Below, one piece after another: positions 17,196-26,732 of a DNA stretch of 49,627 nt. The stretch comes from Furfurilactobacillus rossiae DSM 15814. Its GTDB lineage: Bacteria; Bacillota; Bacilli; Lactobacillales; Lactobacillaceae. The notes under the pieces are model-generated. The model was not told the origin of the DNA. It saw nothing but the letters and a program-made list of their open reading frames with translations, and searched no databases. The position numbers and the translations under genes are program-made. How positions within the stretch are numbered: the stretch's first letter is position 1; each line of letters opens with the position of its first letter. Location of the stretch: the NCBI RefSeq assembly GCF_000428925.1, contig NZ_AUAW01000018.1, forward strand, positions 1 through 49,627. Direction: 5' to 3'.

Positions 17196-17477
17196 CTAAA
17201 CGAGTCTAATTTCCAATTCTTTTCCAACACTCTGTGCAATTTTTTGAAGTGTCGACAATTTTAAATCCAAATTGCCATTTTCGATTCTAACAATTGTAGA
17301 TTGCGCTGTCCCAGACACTTGTGCCAATTCACGTTGAGAAATCCCCATTTCTTCTCGTAAGTTTTTAACAGCCAACGCGGCAACAATTTCTCGATCAGCC
17401 TTATCATACTCACGTTTGAATTCGGGATCTTTTAGCTGACCAGCAACATACTCATCTAAATCATAACTTTTCTTCAT
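17196..17477 (-). CDS. HigA-like antitoxin (Xre-family HTH)
   Basis: A 93-residue protein. The C-terminal half is an Xre-type HTH (MGISQRELAQVSGTAQSTIVRIENGNLDLKLSTL). Such antitoxins neutralise the partner toxin and repress the operon. Start: GGAGG is 7 bases before the ATG at 17477, and this ATG overlaps the toxin end by 17 bases; a longer frame to 17648 only shadows the toxin gene. Toxin-first order is typical of the HigBA group. The palindrome at 17822-17845 is the probable operator. Confidence 0.85.
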   Translation of the reverse strand: MKKSYDLDEYVAGQLKDPEFKREYDKADREIVAALAVKNLREEMGISQRELAQVSGTAQSTIVRIENGNLDLKLSTLQKIAQSVGKELEIRLV

Positions 17478-17817
17478 CTCTGTGCCTCCGAATCTTCCCA
17501 TCCCGAATTGACTTGGCATGATCAATCTCACGCTGTGGTGTTTTATCTGTCTTTTTTGTAAATCCGTGAGTAATAAAATAGTTAGACTCCTCAAGGTGAA
17601 AATATATACCTCGCTGAATATTATTGCCCTGAATTGACCGAATTTCATACAGATTAGTCTTTAATTTTTTTACATAACGTTGACGAATGGCAATTTGCAA
17701 TCCCAATCGTGATATAGCCTGAATGGTTCTAACCATTTTAGCTCGATCCTTTTTGGGAAGATTGTCCAAAAAGCTTTTAAACTCATGGCCGAATTTAAAG
17801 TATAGTTTATCATTCAT
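17461..17817 (-). CDS. HigB/RelE-like toxin (Gp49-like)
   Basis: A 118-residue RelE-superfamily toxin, a likely ribosome-dependent mRNA interferase. It has the family pattern LYEIRS (strand), RGIYFHLEESNYFITHGFTKKTDKTPQREIDHA, with basic residues expected for mRNA binding. The ATG has no clear ribosome binding site, so the toxin may be poorly translated from a near-leaderless mRNA. That keeps it below the antitoxin, which has a strong site. It is first in the two-gene operon. Confidence 0.85.
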   Translation of the reverse strand: MNDKLYFKFGHEFKSFLDNLPKKDRAKMVRTIQAISRLGLQIAIRQRYVKKLKTNLYEIRSIQGNNIQRGIYFHLEESNYFITHGFTKKTDKTPQREIDHAKSIRDGKIRRHRDEEKL

Positions 17818-17821
17818 TCAC

Positions 17822-17845
17822 AATGATAGCACACATGCTATCATT
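17822..17845. promoter_or_regulatory. HigBA-like operator palindrome
   Basis: AATGATAGCA (17822-17831) and TGCTATCATT (17836-17845) form a perfect 10-bp inverted repeat with a 4-base spacer, immediately upstream of the toxin start. This is the expected place for antitoxin autorepression. Confidence 0.7.
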
Positions 17846-18004
17846 AGACACCACCTTACGTTGTTAATTGATCATTCGATTTCCCCAATTCTTATTAGTT
17901 TTAAATCTATGATCATTATCAACATACGTAATTCAAATGGCTTTTGTTTTTTTAAAGGCTAGTCTATTTAGAACCATAACATTTTAAGCTTAGAATCCGT
18001 AGCT

Positions 18005-19021
18005 CTAAGCACCCTGTCTCGTCAACAAATCAACCAATTCATTTTCGGTGACTTTCCCGAAGTATTTTGAGACATCCATGCTGTCGAAGACTTGTTTCAC
18101 CGCGTTTGACTCATACTTAGTCCCAATCAAACGATTTTCAACATCTTTAATATCTGCCTGACCAAAGAAGTCGCCAGTAATCTGAATATCCGTGATGTGA
18201 CCCTCATCTACGTTCAAGGAGAATTCCACCGTTCCTGCCGCAAAGTGCTCACGTCGTTTGACATTAAACGCTGGTGACTTGCCATAAATCCACTCCCAGT
18301 TCTTAAAGTAACGTTGTTCCAAATCGTGAACACCGGCCAATGCCTCATCATCTAATACATACGCATTTGCATCTTCAATGTTTGCAATGTTCAAAATTTT
18401 CTTTGCTAATGCATCCCTGAATTCTTCAATAGTCAGGTTTTGATAGGCTGGCGCAAAGTGTGGTTTCAGGTTGGTGACGCGACTACGAACCGATTTAATA
18501 CCCTTCGATGCAATCTTATCAGCTGGCACGTTCAAAGCCTTAGTTAGCACAGATTGATCGACGTCATACATCAAGGTACCGTGCGAAAACATCCGTCCCT
18601 TCTCAACGTGCATCGCATTGCCAGAAAACTTCTTGCCGTCGATTGTAAGATCATTTCGGCCAGTCATTGCAGCGCCCGTCGCACCCATCTCATGCAACGC
18701 ATTGATAACAGGATCCGTGAACCGTTTGAAATTGCCCACTGCATCCCCGTCGTCCTTGGTAATAAAGCTGAAACTAACATTTCCAAGATCGTCGTAAACA
18801 GCACCGCCACCAGAAGTTCGACGAGTCAAAATAATATGGTGTTGGTCAACGTAATCTTGATTGATTTCCTCGAGCACGTTTTGGTATCGACCAACGATAA
18901 TACATGGAGAGTTAATGTAGAAATATAAAATTGGTTCATCTAAATTAGCGTGCTCCATTAAATATGTTTCAATCGCCAAATTTTCACGAATATCTGTACT
19001 TGGACTAGCTAAATAACGCAT
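18005..19021 (-). CDS. lplA: Lipoate-protein ligase A
   Basis: A 338-residue ligase that activates lipoate with ATP and attaches it to E2/GcvH-type lipoyl domains. The LplA signature RRTSGGGAVYDDLGN is at residues 67-81, and the GKKFSGNA loop has the catalytic Lys131. The C-terminal accessory domain (~250-338) is present, so it is a full-length LplA rather than a LipM/LipL type. GAGGTGATAAC precedes the ATG. No lipoyl-bearing enzyme is in the window. A weak hairpin with little T run overlaps its stop codon. Confidence 0.93.
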   Translation of the reverse strand: MRYLASPSTDIRENLAIETYLMEHANLDEPILYFYINSPCIIVGRYQNVLEEINQDYVDQHHIILTRRTSGGGAVYDDLGNVSFSFITKDDGDAVGNFKRFTDPVINALHEMGATGAAMTGRNDLTIDGKKFSGNAMHVEKGRMFSHGTLMYDVDQSVLTKALNVPADKIASKGIKSVRSRVTNLKPHFAPAYQNLTIEEFRDALAKKILNIANIEDANAYVLDDEALAGVHDLEQRYFKNWEWIYGKSPAFNVKRREHFAAGTVEFSLNVDEGHITDIQITGDFFGQADIKDVENRLIGTKYESNAVKQVFDSMDVSKYFGKVTENELVDLLTRQGA

Positions 19022-19058
19022 GTTATCACCTCAAGATTTTTCAAACGAACAAATGACT

Positions 19059-19922
19059 TCAACTCACGTCTATTTTACTACGTTTCACCAAATCAATTGC
19101 CGCATAACAAGTTGCTTCATACTTAATTCCTTGTGCATATTCATTTTTGTCATGATACCTGTGCCACAATTTTTTAAGTGTGTCATTCACGCTTAACTCT
19201 TCAATGATTGAAACATAGCTGCCTACTAGTGTGCTTGTACCTCTCACTTTAGAAGTTGCTAATATGGCTAAATGTAATGTTTTGAAATCAATGTTTTGTA
19301 TTTGTGTTTTATCAAATAGATACAAGTCATAGTAGTCCTTTAAACGTGTATTTAGATCTTTTCTTGCCACCATTGACTCCAACTTTTCGGCCAAAATCGT
19401 TTCAACATTATAAGCCATAACTAAAATATCCTGATTATTAAATATCGTATGATGATGCCATGAAACTTCTCTTGGCGTAATCGTGTCTCCAGTCGATACG
19501 TCAATCTTTGCTTCAACTTCGCTAGCATAAATATCTGCGTGCAAGTGAACACGAAAACCCGCATAGTCTGCTCCAACACGAATGTCATCAATTTTCACGA
19601 TGCGAATAATGATGTCATCATCCGGCTTGCTTGCATTGAGAATTTCTGTAAAAACCTTTTGCACTTCTCCCCTACTAACCGGCAATCCCTTAACTGCAGT
19701 ATCAATGTCCCTTGTAGAGCGGGTGTCAACGCCCAACATCGACGCAATTAAAAAATCACCTTTTAGAATAAGATTATGACGATACCTAGAATGTGCAATA
19801 CGATCTGCCACTTCATCTAGAACAACTTCTTGCATAAGTAATTGCGGGTTAACATGCTTTTGTCTCGCAAGCATCCGAACTTTAGATTTGAACTGTTGTC
19901 CATTGGTGAAGCCAAGTTTCAT
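19059..19922 (-). CDS. abiEii: AbiEii-type nucleotidyltransferase toxin
   Basis: A 287-residue nucleotidyltransferase-fold toxin of the AbiEii/AbiGii family. The four family motifs are visible: STRDID (69-74) in the nucleotidyltransferase core, KIDVSTGD (139-146), AEKLESMVAR (178-187) and RLKDYYDLYLF (193-203). The usual Gly-Gly before the core reads KGDFLI (residues 54-59), a Gly-to-Asp change that could affect activity. Related toxins transfer nucleotides to tRNA acceptor ends and arrest growth during phage infection. The ATG overlaps the antitoxin stop by four bases (ATGA). Confidence 0.88.
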   Translation of the reverse strand: MKLGFTNGQQFKSKVRMLARQKHVNPQLLMQEVVLDEVADRIAHSRYRHNLILKGDFLIASMLGVDTRSTRDIDTAVKGLPVSRGEVQKVFTEILNASKPDDDIIIRIVKIDDIRVGADYAGFRVHLHADIYASEVEAKIDVSTGDTITPREVSWHHHTIFNNQDILVMAYNVETILAEKLESMVARKDLNTRLKDYYDLYLFDKTQIQNIDFKTLHLAILATSKVRGTSTLVGSYVSIIEELSVNDTLKKLWHRYHDKNEYAQGIKYEATCYAAIDLVKRSKIDVS

Positions 19923-20509
19923 AGAAGAACCTCCATGTACGCTCTAATTTTACCTTTCACCTTAAAGATATCCGCATATTCACTTAAACGGTGTAAATCT
20001 TTATTCTTCATTTGTGCGAAGTACACCATAGCTTGTTTAATTGTTTCGACGTCCGATGCATCACGTGTCCTCAATAGGTCACACAAAGTTCTTTCAACAT
20101 TATAGGTACGAACCAGATGGTTCCCCGGACTCTTCACCAACTCCACACCAATTTTTTGCCATTCGGGTTTTTGACGATAAACTTTGACTGGATATCGACC
20201 AATTGCTGTAGGGTGATAGCTCTGTGGAAAATTCATTTCATAAATACCAGGTGTTCGGTCAATCATTCCATGCAAAAATAACGCAGAATCTTTGAAAAAT
20301 ACGCCTTTACTGAAACGATATTGCAAAATATACATATCATCTTCAAAAATTTCGGGATCAATATAAACGCCTCGATCGACACGTTCTAAACTACCAGTTC
20401 GTGTAAGTTCGACCAACAAGTGTGGATCAATCCCCGCTTGAAGAATTTGTTGTCGTGTAATTTGGCCATTGTTAGACCGTAACAACTTTTTTAAAGAATC
20501 CTTTTGCAT
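19919..20509 (-). CDS. abiEi: AbiEi-type antitoxin/autoregulator
   Basis: A 196-residue AbiEi-family protein. The N-terminal winged helix (residues ~5-55; GQITRQQILQAGIDPHLLVELTRTG) binds operator DNA and the C-terminal domain gives the antitoxin activity. In type IV systems the antitoxin does not bind the toxin directly. GGAGGTAAAT precedes the ATG. Two TGTTTAAACA palindromes immediately upstream fit the AbiEi mode of cooperative binding to two inverted repeats. Confidence 0.88.
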   Translation of the reverse strand: MQKDSLKKLLRSNNGQITRQQILQAGIDPHLLVELTRTGSLERVDRGVYIDPEIFEDDMYILQYRFSKGVFFKDSALFLHGMIDRTPGIYEMNFPQSYHPTAIGRYPVKVYRQKPEWQKIGVELVKSPGNHLVRTYNVERTLCDLLRTRDASDVETIKQAMVYFAQMKNKDLHRLSEYADIFKVKGKIRAYMEVLL

Positions 20510-20521
20510 ATTTACCTCCCA

Positions 20522-20560
20522 TGTTTAAACACTATATTACCATATAACTATGTTTAAACA
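20522..20560. promoter_or_regulatory. AbiEi operator, two palindromes
   Basis: Two identical perfect palindromes TGTTTAAACA at 20522-20531 and 20551-20560, 29 bases centre to centre (nearly three helical turns), with an AT-rich promoter-like spacer containing TATATTA. They lie just upstream of the antitoxin ribosome binding site. Confidence 0.7.
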
Positions 20561-20625
20561 TGTAAATAAGTTTAATTTAACATCTGAATGTGTCGGAATC
20601 GGTTAAAATGCATTTTTTCGAAAAC

Positions 20626-20671
20626 AAAAAAATCACTGTACGGACAGGCTTCTGTCCACACAGTGATTTTT
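20626..20671. terminator. Bidirectional terminator, nested hairpin
   Basis: AAAAATCACTGT pairs with ACAGTGATTTTT, enclosing GGACAG/CTGTCC. T runs are on both strands. It ends the MacB-like gene on the minus strand. Confidence 0.85.
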
Positions 20672-20709
20672 GCAATGATTTAACTTTTAAACGGAGAATG
20701 TCATGCTCA

Positions 20710-22629
20710 CTATTCCACCGCCAACGATTCAATTGGATCCAGTTTAGCAGCCTGGTGTGATGGTGCTAGCGCTGCTAATAAACTGATGATGATGCTTGCT
20801 AATAATCCGAAGATAATATAGCCAGGTGTCATCTGGATGATGCTGTAGTGAATCAAGCCATTGATGCCGTGGTTGATTAGTAATTGAACAATCCAAGCGA
20901 GTACAATACCTAAGATGGCGCTGAACAAACCGATGAAGAACGCCTCGGAAACAAACAGGTTGCGAACATCCCGGCGACGAACACCCAAGGCGCGCAGAAC
21001 ACCGATTTCCTTGGTTCGTTCGGACACACTGATGTACAGAACCACAATAATCATGATTGCTGAAACTAGCAGTGAAATGGCCGCAATCCCAGCTAATACA
21101 TAGAATGCCAGCGAAATGTACGTGTTCAACGTATCAAGAATAGACCCGACACCAGTAATTGCGTACGCCGCCTTACCGTTTGTCTTTAAGGCTTTGATCT
21201 TGTTCTGAACAGTCTTGGTTGTTTGCACATCCTTGGTTGATACCGCAACAAAGTTTGCACGTAATTTAGCACCCTTGGCAGCGTACATCGATTTCAAAGT
21301 GTCAAACGACATTGCGTCAGTACCAGAGTTGATAATCCCTGAAACTTTGAGCTTTTGTGTCATCGCAACGGGCTGATTGTTGTCATCCATCGCGGTCACA
21401 CTCAATGTCACTGTCTTACCTACTAGCGACTTGTAATCTTTGCTGATCTTCTTCGCATTCCGTTTGGTCAGTAAGATTTCCTTATCGCCGGGTTTGGAAC
21501 CCGTCTTGATGTCACTTTCTTTTTCAGTCTTATTCCAAGTTTGGAATTGCTGAATTTGCTGCGTTTTGCCGTTGTAATCGACCTGGACACCGTTTGGAAC
21601 ATAGGTGCCAAGAACGGCTTCTTTTACACCTTTGACCTTCGCCAAACGGTCACGGTCAGACGGTTTCATCTCAACTGCGTCCGCCGTCTGCTTGTCGGTC
21701 TTTTGAGCGACTTGAATGGTCGTCGGATTAATTTGGTCCATGATTTGGTTATTCATGTACCCCTTAACCCCGTTACCAAGCGCAAGCATCAGGATAACAC
21801 TGAAGATCCCAATAGAACCGCCAAACACAATAAGCAAGTTACGCTTCATGTTGTAACGCATGTGCTGCAAACTCATTTTCAACGTTGAACGGAAACTAAG
21901 GTGCTTTGTCTTCGTTGACAACTGTTTGCCTTCGATTGGGAAAGGATCCTTTAGCTCACGATCTTCATTGATCTTCCCGTCTTCCATGTGAACAATTCGC
22001 GTCCCATGGTTGGCCACATCCTGACTATGCGTGACACAGATAACTAACTTGCCACTTTCAGCAATGCCATCCATCAACTCGAGAATTTCTTTGGTGTTTT
22101 GTGAGTCCAACGCACCAGTCGGTTCATCGGCAATGATGACGTCTGGGTCTGAAGCTAAGGCACGCGCAATGGCAACCCGCTGCTTCTGCCCACCAGAAAT
22201 CTGGTTAGGATACTTATGAATGTGATCTTCCAAACCAACCTGCTTCAACAGGCTCGTGGCACGTTCCACTTGTTCATGATGGGTCATGTTGGTCATTTCC
22301 AAACTGACCATAACGTTGTCCAGCAACGTTAAGTGGCTAATCAGATTGAAGCTCTGGAAAATGAACCCAATCGTTTGCCGACGGTAGGCGTCCATAGCTT
22401 GTTCCTTCGCGGAATGCATGGACTTGCCATTCAGTAGCACATCACCCTCATAGTTGTGATCAAGGCCACCGATAATGTTCATCAACGTGGATTTCCCACC
22501 ACCAGATTCACCTAGGATGGAAACAAACTCGCCCCGTTCAAACTTAAGACTAATTCCCTTTAAAACAGGAAACGGTTCTTTATTCACGTAGTACGATTTG
22601 TGAATGTCCTTCAACTCTAGAAAGCTCAT
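20710..22629 (-). CDS. MacB-like ABC transporter, fused ATPase and permease
   Basis: A 639-residue single-chain type VII ABC transporter half. The N-terminal ATPase has Walker [10 protein letters not shown], signature ISGGQKQR, Walker [13 protein letters not shown] and the H-loop THSQD. The first membrane segment (~residues 268-290) precedes a large extracytoplasmic domain (~290-510), and three membrane segments close the protein. Such transporters move antimicrobial peptides or envelope substrates mechanically rather than by classical import. The start is ATG at 22629, with a TTG directly before it; GAGGG is the ribosome binding site. It is monocistronic, and a perfect inverted repeat lies in its 5' region. 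Confidence 0.88.
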   Translation of the reverse strand: MSFLELKDIHKSYYVNKEPFPVLKGISLKFERGEFVSILGESGGGKSTLMNIIGGLDHNYEGDVLLNGKSMHSAKEQAMDAYRRQTIGFIFQSFNLISHLTLLDNVMVSLEMTNMTHHEQVERATSLLKQVGLEDHIHKYPNQISGGQKQRVAIARALASDPDVIIADEPTGALDSQNTKEILELMDGIAESGKLVICVTHSQDVANHGTRIVHMEDGKINEDRELKDPFPIEGKQLSTKTKHLSFRSTLKMSLQHMRYNMKRNLLIVFGGSIGIFSVILMLALGNGVKGYMNNQIMDQINPTTIQVAQKTDKQTADAVEMKPSDRDRLAKVKGVKEAVLGTYVPNGVQVDYNGKTQQIQQFQTWNKTEKESDIKTGSKPGDKEILLTKRNAKKISKDYKSLVGKTVTLSVTAMDDNNQPVAMTQKLKVSGIINSGTDAMSFDTLKSMYAAKGAKLRANFVAVSTKDVQTTKTVQNKIKALKTNGKAAYAITGVGSILDTLNTYISLAFYVLAGIAAISLLVSAIMIIVVLYISVSERTKEIGVLRALGVRRRDVRNLFVSEAFFIGLFSAILGIVLAWIVQLLINHGINGLIHYSIIQMTPGYIIFGLLASIIISLLAALAPSHQAAKLDPIESLAVE

Positions 22630-22689
22630 CAAATTGCCCTCGTTTTCAAAATTTTATGGTTAATTCAAATTGGTCTTAACAGTAGCAAA

Positions 22690-22724
22690 TTCACCCCCGT
22701 TATACAAATGATAACGGGGGTGAA
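22690..22724. promoter_or_regulatory. Perfect 14-bp inverted repeat upstream of the ABC gene
   Basis: TTCACCCCCGTTAT (22690-22703) and ATAACGGGGGTGAA (22711-22724) with a 7-base spacer. There is no following T run on either strand, so it is a poor terminator. It sits 60 bases upstream of the MacB-like start and 150 bases after the Big_2 gene stop: an operator or an mRNA stem-loop. Confidence 0.5.
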
Positions 22725-22874
22725 CTGATAGTCGTAATGGATTCTTAATAAATTGTTTCCCTTGGAAAGAAATGTAATAACCCTTTGTTAATTGCGTATG
22801 GGAACCCATTTAAAATGGAACTCTCAAAACATTTAACTGTCATCTTTATTGATTTTGCCGACTATAACCAAAAG

Positions 22875-23477
22875 TTAATTATTGTTTTGGGTTGCCACCG
22901 CACTGTGCTGTTGATTAGCGTCCGATAAAGTTAAAGAGCTAAGATTCTCAGAATCTTCTGAGACGGCACTCCCGCTTTCTTCCGATTGCACGCTCGACAC
23001 TGCGGTTACTGAATCTTGTTGGGGCTTTTGTACTGTAAAGCCCACACCGGCTACACCCGAGTTATTATACTCTTCCGACAACAAGGGATCGGAAATGTAT
23101 GTCTGAATCTCAACTGTTCCAAATGATCTGACAGTTATAAGTCCGTTTGAATCCACCGTTGCAACGTTAGGATTAGTACTTCTAAAAGCCATTTTTACAT
23201 AACTAGGCAAAGCAGGTGTAAATATAGAAGTCAGCTTAAAGTGATCACCAACCTGAATTTCGCCAGTTTGCATGGACGAAAGTTCAACCGTGAAACTACG
23301 ATTTTGAGTAGTTGTTCTTGTATTATTTTGAAATGTATCAGAAGAACTGGACAAAGTAGAATCTGAAGCAACCGTATTCATGCTCGTCGTCGCTGCATCA
23401 GCAGAGTTAACACCCGTGATTCCAAACAAAATTCCCGTTACTAGTAACAAATCAACTAAAACTTTTTTAATATGCAT
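22875..23477 (-). CDS. Secreted protein with Big_2 (Ig-like) domain
   Basis: A 200-residue protein. The signal peptide (basic start, hydrophobic core to ~residue 22, cleavage near ADAA) is followed by a Ser/Thr/Asn-rich linker. A single Big_2-type domain (~60-150) contains the tell-tale FRSTNPNVATVDSNGLITVRSFGTVEIQ pattern, and the C-terminal tail is Ser/Glu-rich. No sorting signal or membrane anchor, so it is released or held by the wall. GAGGAGG precedes the start. It lies downstream of the glycosyltransferase pair on the same strand; its Ser-rich ends could be glycosylated, which is inference. Confidence 0.75.
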   Translation of the reverse strand: MHIKKVLVDLLLVTGILFGITGVNSADAATTSMNTVASDSTLSSSSDTFQNNTRTTTQNRSFTVELSSMQTGEIQVGDHFKLTSIFTPALPSYVKMAFRSTNPNVATVDSNGLITVRSFGTVEIQTYISDPLLSEEYNNSGVAGVGFTVQKPQQDSVTAVSSVQSEESGSAVSEDSENLSSLTLSDANQQHSAVATQNNN

Positions 23478-23638
23478 TTTATCCTCCTCGTCTATAGTCG
23501 AATACTCAGATTACCGGAGTTTTGAATATCTAGCACATCCTCAACTATAGAATCACTATGAACAGTGAAAAATTCAAAGTAAGAGAAAACAATAACAATG
23601 TAAAAAACTAAGCTTTTGCATTTCCAATCGACATTTAG

Positions 23639-25141
23639 CTACCTGTTGACAATCTGTTCTTTCCACATCTGACTAACATTAGAATTCATGAACCTTGTAA
23701 CATCTTTTCTTGCGTCATCAGACATATTTTGCAATAACGTCGGATTGCGAATAAGCTTGACTATCCGATCCGCTAATTCCTGATTGTGGCCATCCGAGAC
23801 TAAAATACCGTTCTTCCCATCATTAATAATTTCAGCAGGTCCATAAGCTACATCAAAGGCACACAGTGGTAAACCACAGGCCGCTGCTTCCGTCATGGCC
23901 AGCGGCTCAACATCTTGCTCCGTTGTCGTAACAAACAACTTGCTGGAAAAATACTCACTGATCAGTTCTGTTGGCTTAAGGTATCCTTCAAATTTCACAA
24001 CATCTTTTAACCCAGCTTTTTCAACAGCTTTTTTTGCATCGTCTTTTACATTTCCATAACCACAGATTTTAAGTACTAAGCCTGTTTCGTGGTTATGAAT
24101 AATCTTGAAAACATCGACCAGTCTAGTAATTCCCTTACCATTTCCAAGCCGACCCGCAAAGATGATTTGATTCTTGCGGGCACCGTCAATTTTAGGCAAC
24201 TGGTCTTCGATTGTAGCTGCAGGTAAAGCATACACAGCAACTTGTCCTTTAACTCGGCGTTCAATATCCAGCTTTTGCTGCTCTGTTGCCACAATGACGC
24301 CGGTCAATTTAGCTAAATTTTCTGTTTTAAAGGCCTGTGTATAGATTTCATCCAATGCCCCATCAACCAACGAATACTTACTATCCGTCTGAAGCATAGG
24401 CAAGTAAATAAATTTTCGTGTTTCATTACTAAGTGCAAGAGCCGGAGCATATGTTGATAATGGTCGATCAGCAATAAACGTATTAGGTTCTCTACTTGAT
24501 TGATCTAATTGCTGCAAAAAGTAAGTAAACAGTTCATCAATATTTTCGAAATAGCGCTTATACCCGTCTCGCGAAGTTAACTGAATGAAGGTTATGTTTT
24601 CTGGACTTGAGTCAACATTTGAATAGCCAAACTCTAGCACTGGTGATCCCTGTGTATTGAAATATTCCTCGTGAATGAGATGCTTGTTAATATCATAATA
24701 TTTTGTACAACTTTTAAAACCACGCCAGTCCCAAACCTCAGCCTTAGTTAAATTTTGGTATCTATCAAAATACTCAACAGTATCCAGTTGACCATATGTC
24801 CCAGCCATAAAGATAATTCTGTTAACTAGCCGATCACCTTTATATGACTTACTAACAGTGCTATCTGGGCTAACTTCATATTCAGGATTTATCTTAGCAT
24901 CCGCAATAAGTGCCTTTTTGGGAGTTAAATTTACCGCATCTTGGAAAAAGTCAAACATGTTAATAATGCTTTCGTCATTTATTGGTAAATCGGCAATAAA
25001 TCTATGAAGTTGCGGATTAAACATTCTGGTAACCAGCTTTGCTGGCACGTTCATTTGTTTAAACAAAGATAAGCGTTTAAACTCGGCAAATTCAATTCCT
25101 GAATTAAGTGGATAAATATATTCATTCACAAAATAATACAT
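23639..25141 (-). CDS. GtfA/TagE-like glycosyltransferase, paralogue 1
   Basis: A 500-residue GT4-fold enzyme. The N-terminal MYYFVNEYIYPLNSGIEFAE segment and the beta-rich middle (~70-200) match the substrate-binding insert of GtfA/GtfB-type protein O-glycosyltransferases. The C-terminal nucleotide-sugar domain (~300-490) has IIFAGRLGNGKGI. The catalytic E-x7-E motif reads D-x7-E (DVEPLAMTE), while its neighbour keeps E-x7-E. In GtfA/GtfB pairs one partner is the catalyst and the other a substrate-holding chaperone, so this copy may be the chaperone-like one. It follows paralogue 2 with a 13-base gap. The likely substrate is the adjacent adhesin. Confidence 0.8.
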   Translation of the reverse strand: MYYFVNEYIYPLNSGIEFAEFKRLSLFKQMNVPAKLVTRMFNPQLHRFIADLPINDESIINMFDFFQDAVNLTPKKALIADAKINPEYEVSPDSTVSKSYKGDRLVNRIIFMAGTYGQLDTVEYFDRYQNLTKAEVWDWRGFKSCTKYYDINKHLIHEEYFNTQGSPVLEFGYSNVDSSPENITFIQLTSRDGYKRYFENIDELFTYFLQQLDQSSREPNTFIADRPLSTYAPALALSNETRKFIYLPMLQTDSKYSLVDGALDEIYTQAFKTENLAKLTGVIVATEQQKLDIERRVKGQVAVYALPAATIEDQLPKIDGARKNQIIFAGRLGNGKGITRLVDVFKIIHNHETGLVLKICGYGNVKDDAKKAVEKAGLKDVVKFEGYLKPTELISEYFSSKLFVTTTEQDVEPLAMTEAAACGLPLCAFDVAYGPAEIINDGKNGILVSDGHNQELADRIVKLIRNPTLLQNMSDDARKDVTRFMNSNVSQMWKEQIVNR

Positions 25142-25154
25142 AATTTTCCCTCAC

Positions 25155-26693
25155 TTAGTTATTGAAATAATTATGAGCCGCAACATCCAACTTTTCCCAT
25201 GCATGCCAGACGTTTTCCGACGAATATTTGTTTCGATCTTCATATGCGCCACTGCTCAACTTTTGCCGCAAATCATCATCGCTCATTACTTTAATAATTT
25301 TTTTGGCAATTTCGTCTATATCGCCGCCCTTGACAAGATAGCCATCTTTTCCGTCATTAATAACATCTCGTGGCCCATAATTAATATCGTATGAAATTAG
25401 TGGCACCCCGTAGGATTGCGCTTCTATTAAGGATAGAGGTAATCCCTCCACCGTACTCGTTAAAATTGACAGCTGGGCATTCTCATAAACATCACGAATG
25501 TCAGTTACATACCCTTTAAAATGAATTGCATCTGTCAAATGTTTTTCTTTAACCAGTTCTTTGACTTCATCTCCGGTTTTACCATTTGCATATCCATAGA
25601 TATTTAATTGAACGTTCGGACAAACCTTTAACACCTTTTCCATTGCCTGAACCGCATGATTTATTCTTTTTTCAGGAGACAACCGAGCAATCATAACAAT
25701 TTCATTGGGATGACGTTCACTAATTGGTATTTGCGGAGACTTCAAAACTTCATCTTCGATGACACCCACTGGTATTAAAAATGTTTCAGGCTTCTTGCCA
25801 AAACGTCGGACCACATTGGTCACCTGTGTCTGAGTCGGAGCGGTCACGCCCTGCCACTTAGAAAAGTGACGTAGTGTATATTCATAATTGAAATTTAAGC
25901 TTGAATGTAAAGGTTCATCCGCATCATTTGTATGATTATTATGCAATTGCATAAGTTTAAAAGATTTTTCCGTCGTGTCTAACAAGGCTTTGCCAAGTTG
26001 CAGACTAGCATCATTAACAAAAATATCATTTTCACCATTTTGTCGATCATGTTTGATTAATTCATCAAAGAAAAATGTTGCCATTTCCTTGAAGCCATCA
26101 AATTCATAGTCATAACCATGATAATTAAGGATCCTGTACAAACTATTGGTAGATTTATCATATTTTTTGCCAAAATGATACGTTTCATAAAAAACAACAC
26201 CTTGTTGATTTACGCCACGCTCAACATCAATTTTTTCGTCTTTGTTATAGTACTGTTCAAGAATCTTAAATCCTCTGGGATCCCACCAGTCAGTTTCTCG
26301 TGTCGCACCATTTTTGTCGTAATAAGTTACCTTTTTAACTTGGGACGTATCATCTGAAAACATTTCAACCTTTAGAATCAGTCGATTACCATTTTTAACG
26401 TTGACCACTAAATCAACTTTTTCAATCGCGTACTCTTTGGAAATATTAAGATCATCAAATGTAAATGACCTCTTTTTTAGACCAACCATTCCGCCAAAGA
26501 AATCGAACATATTGATGTTTTCATTTGGTGAAATTCCTTTTTCTTCCAAAGCTTTCGGGCGACGTAAGTCAAAATCAGTAGTTATCAACTTCACGGGAAC
26601 ACGGTTTTGTTTAAAAAGGAAAAACCGCTTGAGCTGTGCATGACCGATTCCTGACATGGTTGAGGTAAACGCGTTATTTATGAAATAATACAT
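25155..26693 (-). CDS. GtfA/TagE-like glycosyltransferase, paralogue 2
   Basis: A 512-residue homologue of the preceding enzyme with the same start pattern (MYYFINNAFTSTMSGIGHAQ). The beta-rich insert has DWWDPRGFK, and the donor-binding domain contains IVMIARLSPEKRINHAVQAM. The retaining E-x7-E motif is intact (EGLPLSLIE), followed by GVPLISYDINYGPRDVI. This is the probable active O-glycosyltransferase (UDP-GlcNAc or glucose to Ser/Thr in known relatives such as streptococcal GtfA and L. plantarum TagE5/6). A poly(glycerol phosphate) glucosyltransferase role is the alternative. It lies after the adhesin gene across a terminator. Confidence 0.82.
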   Translation of the reverse strand: MYYFINNAFTSTMSGIGHAQLKRFFLFKQNRVPVKLITTDFDLRRPKALEEKGISPNENINMFDFFGGMVGLKKRSFTFDDLNISKEYAIEKVDLVVNVKNGNRLILKVEMFSDDTSQVKKVTYYDKNGATRETDWWDPRGFKILEQYYNKDEKIDVERGVNQQGVVFYETYHFGKKYDKSTNSLYRILNYHGYDYEFDGFKEMATFFFDELIKHDRQNGENDIFVNDASLQLGKALLDTTEKSFKLMQLHNNHTNDADEPLHSSLNFNYEYTLRHFSKWQGVTAPTQTQVTNVVRRFGKKPETFLIPVGVIEDEVLKSPQIPISERHPNEIVMIARLSPEKRINHAVQAMEKVLKVCPNVQLNIYGYANGKTGDEVKELVKEKHLTDAIHFKGYVTDIRDVYENAQLSILTSTVEGLPLSLIEAQSYGVPLISYDINYGPRDVINDGKDGYLVKGGDIDEIAKKIIKVMSDDDLRQKLSSGAYEDRNKYSSENVWHAWEKLDVAAHNYFNN

Positions 26694-26732
26694 AATTTTC
26701 CCATCCTTTAAAATTAATTTGCTGCTATGTAT

